DNA of 64,000 nt from Kuafuiihalomonas sp964473255 (GTDB taxonomy: Bacteria; Myxococcota; Kuafuiibacteriia; Kuafuiibacteriales; Kuafuiibacteriaceae): the NCBI GenBank assembly GCA_964473255.1, contig CAYYOT010000001.1, positions 1 through 64,000 on the forward strand, read 5' to 3'. A model generated the notes under the pieces. That model was not told where the DNA came from and did no database searches. It was given only the letters and a program-made list of their open reading frames with translations. How positions within the stretch are numbered: the stretch's first letter is position 1; every line of letters starts with the position of its first letter. Positions 59,691 through 64,000 of this stretch are shown here, one piece after another. The translations under genes and the position numbers were made by a program.

Positions 59691-62312
59691 ATGGAGGGAA
59701 GACCTCGAGCAACGAACGCAACGATGCTCCACGACCGTACCCAATATGAGGCGGGGCGCGGCCTTTTCGCGGCTTTCTCGGCCCCCTGGCTTGCCGACGC
59801 GACGACCCGATCGGAGGATCCGGACGTGACGGCTTCCTACATGCGAGCGGATCAGCTCGACGTTCGTACCGGCTCCTCGGTCGAGGCCATCAAGGCCGCG
59901 TTTCGAGACAACCTTTTCTACGTCCAGGCGAAGTTCCCGGCGGTGGCCACCGTGAACGACGCCTATATGGCGTTGGCGTATACCGTCCGCGACCGCCTCT
60001 TGGACAAATGGGTGAAAACGGGGTCGACTTACTATGAAAAGAAGTCGCGGACCGTCTGCTACCTTTCGGCCGAATTCCTCCTCGGGCCCCATCTGGGAAA
60101 CAACCTCTTGAATCTCGGGCTGTACGAAGCCACGCGGGAGGCGATGAGGGAGCTAGGCATCGATCTGGAGGAGCTCCGGGAGCAGGAAGAAGAGCCCGGC
60201 CTCGGGAACGGCGGTCTGGGCCGCTTGGCCGCCTGCTACATCGAGTCGATGGCTACGCTCCAGATTCCGAGCATCAGCTACGGAATTCGATATGAGTTCG
60301 GCATCTTCGACCAGAAGATCGTCGACGGATGGCAGGTCGAACAAACGGACAAGTGGCTTCATCTTGGTAATCCTTGGGAGATCGCGCGGCCCGAGATCGC
60401 CTATCCCATCAAACTCGGTGGACACACCGAGAGTTCAGTCGACGATGCGGGTCGCTATCGAGCGAGATGGGTACCGCATCGAGAAGTCATCGGTGTCGCC
60501 TACGACACGCCGATCCTCGGATATTCCGTCGAAACGTGCAATCTGCTGCGCTTATGGAAAGCCGAGGCGCCTCGGCGCTTCGACTTTCAAGCTTTCAATG
60601 TCGGTGACTACTACGGGGCGGTCAACGAGAAGGTCGTGTCCGAGAACATCTCCAAGGTGCTCTACCCGAATGACGAGCCCATCGTTGGCAAACGCCTTCG
60701 ACTGGAACAGCAGTACTTCTTCGTCAGCTGCTCGCTCCAGGACATGATTCGCATCGCCCTGCAGCGGGAAGACGACGTCAACGAATTCTGTCGAAAATTC
60801 GTCGTTCAGCTCAACGACACGCACCCCGCGATCGCGGTGGCCGAACTCATGCGCTTACTGGTCGACGAGCGCGAATATGATTGGGACGTGGCGTGGGGCA
60901 TCACGACGCGAACGATGGCGTACACCAACCACACCTTGCTCCCCGAAGCTCTCGAGACGTGGTCGCTCGAGCTCTTCGAGAGTGTTCTGCCGCGGCACCT
61001 TGAGATCGTCTACGAGATCAACCGGCGATTCCTCACCGAAGTGGCGGAGCGCTTTCCGGGCGACGAAGACCGGCTGCGGCGCATGTCGATCATCGCTGAA
61101 GACGGCGGTCGCTCGGTGCGAATGGCCAATCTGGCATGCGTCGGGTCGCACGCCATCAATGGCGTCGCGGCGCTTCACACCGAGCTTCTCAAATCGCGGG
61201 TGCTTCGCGATTTCTTCGAAATGTGGCCGGAAAAGTTCAGCAATAAGACCAATGGAGTGACGCCGCGCCGCTTCGTGGCATTGAGCAACCCCGGTCTGCG
61301 TGACCTGGCGTGTCGCAAGATCGGCGACGGATGGATTCGGGACTACGAGCAGATGCGAAAGCTCGAACCCTTCGCCAGCGACCCGGGGTTTCAAGGCGAG
61401 TGGCGTGAAGTCAAGCTCGCCAACAAGCGCGTGTTGGCTACGATCATCGAAGACCGCACGGGAGTCGTGGTCGACCCGAGCAGTATGTTCGACGTCCTGG
61501 TAAAGCGAATCCACGAGTATAAGCGGCAGCACCTCAAGGTTCTGCATGCCGTAGCGCTCTACAACCGTATGAAGGCGGACTCGACGTACGATACGCCGGC
61601 GCGCACGCTCGTTTTTGGCGGCAAGGCTGCACCGGGCTACTTCATGGCGAAGCTGATCATAAAGCTAATTCACTCGGTCGGAGATGTCGTGAATCGGGAT
61701 CCGGATATCAGGGATAGGCTCAAGGTGGTCTTCGTTCCGGACTACAACGTCAAAGTGGCCGAGCACATCTATCCCGCGGCCGACCTGTCGGAGCAGATCT
61801 CACTGGCTGGTAAGGAGGCGTCGGGTACGGGCAACATGAAGTTCTCGATGAACGGCGCGCTCACCATAGGGACGCTGGATGGCGCGAACATCGAGATTCG
61901 TGAAGAGGTCGGGCCGGAGAACTTCTTCGTCTTCGGTCTGACCGCCCAAGAAGTCCACGACCGAAAGGCCGCGGGTTACGTACCGCGTCCTCTGTACGAT
62001 TCGAATGCGGAGCTCAAGGCGGTTTTGGACCGAATCGGTTCCGGATACTTCTCGGGCGGAAACGCCGACTTGTTCAGGCCGATCGTGGATAACCTCCTCT
62101 ATGATGACCCTTACATGCTGTTGGCCGACTTCCAGTCGTACATGGAGTGTCAGGACCAGGTGTCGAACGTATGGCGAGACCAGCAGCGGTGGACACGAAT
62201 GTCGATCTTGAATTCGGCGCGGATGGGCAAGTTTTCGTCCGACAGGTCGATTCGCGACTATTGTGAAGATGTATGGCAAGTCGAGCCGGTGCCGGTCGCT
62301 CCCCTTCGTTGA
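59691..62312 (+). CDS. glgP: Glycogen/starch phosphorylase
   Basis: The 873-residue PLP enzyme has YLSAEFLLGPHLGNNLLNLG, GNGGLGRLAACYIESMATL, LNDTHPAIAVAEL, VKRIHEYKRQHLKVLHAVAL, and the PLP-lysine motif SGTGNMKFSMNGALTIGTLD near residue 710. It releases glucose 1-phosphate from glycogen. The N-terminus is uncertain: in-frame ATGs at 59691, 59724 and 59841 are all possible, and homology starts around ADQLDVRTG. fba and ackA follow at short distance. Confidence 0.95.
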   Translation: MEGRPRATNATMLHDRTQYEAGRGLFAAFSAPWLADATTRSEDPDVTASYMRADQLDVRTGSSVEAIKAAFRDNLFYVQAKFPAVATVNDAYMALAYTVRDRLLDKWVKTGSTYYEKKSRTVCYLSAEFLLGPHLGNNLLNLGLYEATREAMRELGIDLEELREQEEEPGLGNGGLGRLAACYIESMATLQIPSISYGIRYEFGIFDQKIVDGWQVEQTDKWLHLGNPWEIARPEIAYPIKLGGHTESSVDDAGRYRARWVPHREVIGVAYDTPILGYSVETCNLLRLWKAEAPRRFDFQAFNVGDYYGAVNEKVVSENISKVLYPNDEPIVGKRLRLEQQYFFVSCSLQDMIRIALQREDDVNEFCRKFVVQLNDTHPAIAVAELMRLLVDEREYDWDVAWGITTRTMAYTNHTLLPEALETWSLELFESVLPRHLEIVYEINRRFLTEVAERFPGDEDRLRRMSIIAEDGGRSVRMANLACVGSHAINGVAALHTELLKSRVLRDFFEMWPEKFSNKTNGVTPRRFVALSNPGLRDLACRKIGDGWIRDYEQMRKLEPFASDPGFQGEWREVKLANKRVLATIIEDRTGVVVDPSSMFDVLVKRIHEYKRQHLKVLHAVALYNRMKADSTYDTPARTLVFGGKAAPGYFMAKLIIKLIHSVGDVVNRDPDIRDRLKVVFVPDYNVKVAEHIYPAADLSEQISLAGKEASGTGNMKFSMNGALTIGTLDGANIEIREEVGPENFFVFGLTAQEVHDRKAAGYVPRPLYDSNAELKAVLDRIGSGYFSGGNADLFRPIVDNLLYDDPYMLLADFQSYMECQDQVSNVWRDQQRWTRMSILNSARMGKFSSDRSIRDYCEDVWQVEPVPVAPLR

Positions 62313-62336
62313 AGCGGTCTGCCGAAAGGACATTGT

Positions 62337-63416
62337 ATGAACAAGAGTAAAATTGATGTTCAGGCCGGCGTGATCACCGGCGACCTCGTGCAAGAGGTGT
62401 TCGCCCACGCCAAGGCCAACGACTACGCGCTTCCGGCGGTAAACGTCGTTGGTTCCAATGGAATCAACGGCGTCCTGGAGACCGCACGCGACGTTAGAGC
62501 TCCCGTGATATGCCAGTTCTCGAATGGTGGGTCCGCCTTCGTCGCGGGCAAAGGCTTGGTGAACGACGGGCAGCAGGCCTCGATCGCGGGAGCGATCGCC
62601 GGCGCACATCATGTTCACCAGCTAGCCGAGGCGTATGACGCACGAGTCATTCTGCACACCGATCACTGTGCGAAGAAGCTGCTTCCCTGGATCGATGGTC
62701 TCCTCGCTGCTGGCGAGAAGTACAACGAGATCCACGGAAAGCCGCTCTTCAGTTCCCACATGCTCGACCTATCCGAGGAGCCGCTCGAAGAGAACATCGC
62801 CATCTGCAAGATGTACCTGGAGCGAATGACGAAGATGGGCATGACGCTGGAGATTGAGCTCGGAGTGACCGGCGGTGAGGAAGACGGCGTCGACAATACC
62901 GGTATCGATAGCTCTCGCTTGTACACGCAACCGGAGGAGGTCGCCTACGCTTACGAAGAGCTGGGCAAGGTGTCGGACCGGTTCACGATTGCTGCGTCCT
63001 TCGGCAACGTTCATGGTGTGTATAAGCCTGGCAACGTGAAGCTCACGCCGGCAATCCTCGACAAGTCTCAGCGATACATTCAGGATACTTTCGGCACCGG
63101 TCCCAAGCCGGTCAACTTCGTCTTCCATGGCGGCTCAGGCTCCTCGCTAGAGGAGATTCGCGAAGCTATCTCTTACGGCGTCATCAAGATGAACGTCGAC
63201 ACCGACCTGCAGTGGGCATTGTGGGATGGGATTCGAAAGTTCTACCACGACCACGAAGGCTATCTGCAGTCGCAGATCGGCAACCCCGATGGCGCGGACG
63301 AGCCCAACAAGAAGTTCTACGATCCCCGAAACTGGCTGCGAAAGGGTGAAGAATCGTTCAAGGCCCGTCTGACGAAGGTCTTCGAGGATCTAAACGACGT
63401 CGACCGGCTGGCTTGA
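62337..63416 (+). CDS. fba: Fructose-bisphosphate aldolase, class II
   Basis: The 359-residue metal-dependent aldolase has LHTDHCAKKLLPWIDGLLAA, ASFGNVHGVYKPGNVKL, VFHGGSGSSLEEI and MNVDTDLQWALWDG. Zinc ligands sit in the HTDH, FGNVHG and FHGGSG stretches. It interconverts fructose 1,6-bisphosphate and two triose phosphates. An AAAGGA Shine-Dalgarno precedes the ATG by 6 bases. The gene is 24 bases after glgP and 9 before ackA. Confidence 0.96.
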   Translation: MNKSKIDVQAGVITGDLVQEVFAHAKANDYALPAVNVVGSNGINGVLETARDVRAPVICQFSNGGSAFVAGKGLVNDGQQASIAGAIAGAHHVHQLAEAYDARVILHTDHCAKKLLPWIDGLLAAGEKYNEIHGKPLFSSHMLDLSEEPLEENIAICKMYLERMTKMGMTLEIELGVTGGEEDGVDNTGIDSSRLYTQPEEVAYAYEELGKVSDRFTIAASFGNVHGVYKPGNVKLTPAILDKSQRYIQDTFGTGPKPVNFVFHGGSGSSLEEIREAISYGVIKMNVDTDLQWALWDGIRKFYHDHEGYLQSQIGNPDGADEPNKKFYDPRNWLRKGEESFKARLTKVFEDLNDVDRLA

Positions 63417-63425
63417 GGTGGGCAT

Positions 63426-64000
63426 ATGGTCAGCCACGTCTTGGTCGTGAACTGCGGCTCGTCCTCGGTGAAGTTCAGCGTGGTCGAGCCGCATGCGGGG
63501 GAGGAGCTCGCGCACGGTTTGGCCGAGCGTCTGACAACGGACGGGGCGCGCCTCCTGGTCGCGGCGGGTGGAGGGGAGGGCTCGGTACACATACCCGGAG
63601 CCGACCATGCCGGTGCCCTACGCGCGGCGGTCACCGCCTTGGACGAGCGCGGCATTCTCGGGCGGGTGAAGGCCGTCGGACATCGTGTCGTGCACGGGGG
63701 CGAGAAGTTTCACGAGCCGATCTTGATCGATGAGGCCGTGCTCGAGGAGGTCGGGTCACTCTCACCTCTTGCCCCGCTGCACAATCCCATCAATGTGGTG
63801 GGTATCGAGGCGGCGCAGGCGGCCCTCCCGAACCGACCGCACGTCGCCGTCTTCGACACCGCTTTTCATCAGACCATGCCGGTCGAGGCTTTCCTATACG
63901 CGGTGCCGAGCAATCTCTACGAAGAGCACGGCATTCGGCGCTATGGGTTTCACGGGTCATCGCACGAGTGGGTCACCCGTGAAGCCGAACGGCGTCTCGG
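63426..64000 (+). CDS. ackA: Acetate kinase, N-terminal part (cut by window edge)
   Basis: The frame is open to the last base and gives 191 residues. It starts VLVVNCGSSSVKFSVVEP, the family signature, and continues with VGHRVVHGGEKF, AVFDTAFHQTMP and RRYGFHGSSHEWV. It makes acetyl phosphate and ADP from acetate and ATP, or the reverse. Position after fba suggests a route from glycogen to acetate. GAGG lies about 8 bases before the ATG. Confidence 0.93.
   Translation, partial: MVSHVLVVNCGSSSVKFSVVEPHAGEELAHGLAERLTTDGARLLVAAGGGEGSVHIPGADHAGALRAAVTALDERGILGRVKAVGHRVVHGGEKFHEPILIDEAVLEEVGSLSPLAPLHNPINVVGIEAAQAALPNRPHVAVFDTAFHQTMPVEAFLYAVPSNLYEEHGIRRYGFHGSSHEWVTREAERRL

Overview
The window is high-GC, densely packed bacterial chromosome and holds 52 protein genes, the first and last of which run off the edges. 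No rRNA, tRNA, CRISPR array, insertion sequence or prophage gene was found, and no gap between genes exceeds 300 bases. The gene content points to a myxobacterium-like member of the Myxococcota. The evidence is a large outer-membrane-type protein resembling the Myxococcales-restricted TIGR04551 family, lipoproteins built from choice-of-anchor-D/ASH and von Willebrand-like domains, a PEGA-domain envelope protein, an HMG-CoA reductase (mevalonate route), menaquinone synthesis through O-succinylbenzoate, and a ferrochelatase with an internal cysteine-rich segment. This placement is an inference, not a database result.

Layout. 1-4.7 kb: three multi-pass membrane proteins, at least two of them glycosyltransferase-like. 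4.7-7.1 kb (minus): hydratase 2, macro-domain protein, TIGR01777-type epimerase. 7.3-11.7 kb (minus): two related surface lipoproteins, the smaller with a broken metal-binding motif. 11.9-14.9 kb (minus): a coupled polysaccharide cassette (FAD flavoprotein, family 2 glycosyltransferase, polysaccharide deacetylase). 15.0-21.7 kb (plus): a large envelope protein, then argH, a tiny LptM-like lipoprotein, lysA, dapA and dapB. 21.7-25.1 kb (minus): a Tat-exported superoxide-reductase-like lipoprotein, rsfS with no ordinary start codon, an ACT-containing malic enzyme, and a GbsR-type regulator.

25.2-35.4 kb (plus) is the most striking region. Nine almost fully overlapping genes combine polyprenyl diphosphate synthase, DAHP synthase and HMG-CoA reductase with UbiE/MenG, MenF, MenD, MenA, MenC and MenE. 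It supplies both precursors of menaquinone, the isoprenoid tail and chorismate, together with most of the dedicated steps. A regulator is divergent from it and a perfect palindrome lies over its likely promoter. A hotdog thioesterase that may be MenI lies antisense at the end. MenB and MenH are not present.

35.9-49.0 kb: hemH, an amidase, glpD, an HPt protein, an NRDE protein, a DsbA-fold isomerase, a response regulator, ppc, a PEGA protein and a salicylyl-CoA hydroxylase/Old Yellow Enzyme fusion. 49.1-55.1 kb: a phosphoesterase, leucyl aminopeptidase, a GNAT-nitrilase fusion lacking the nitrilase cysteine, and treZ. 55.3-58.5 kb: alkB coupled to cysD and cysN. 58.5-64 kb: a lipase-like hydrolase, then glycogen phosphorylase, class II aldolase and acetate kinase, which together suggest reserve-carbon breakdown toward acetate.

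Translational coupling is widespread: ATGA, GTGA and TGATG junctions recur throughout, so many adjacent genes are probably co-transcribed. Starts were chosen by eye from family N-termini and Shine-Dalgarno matches; doubtful ones are marked.
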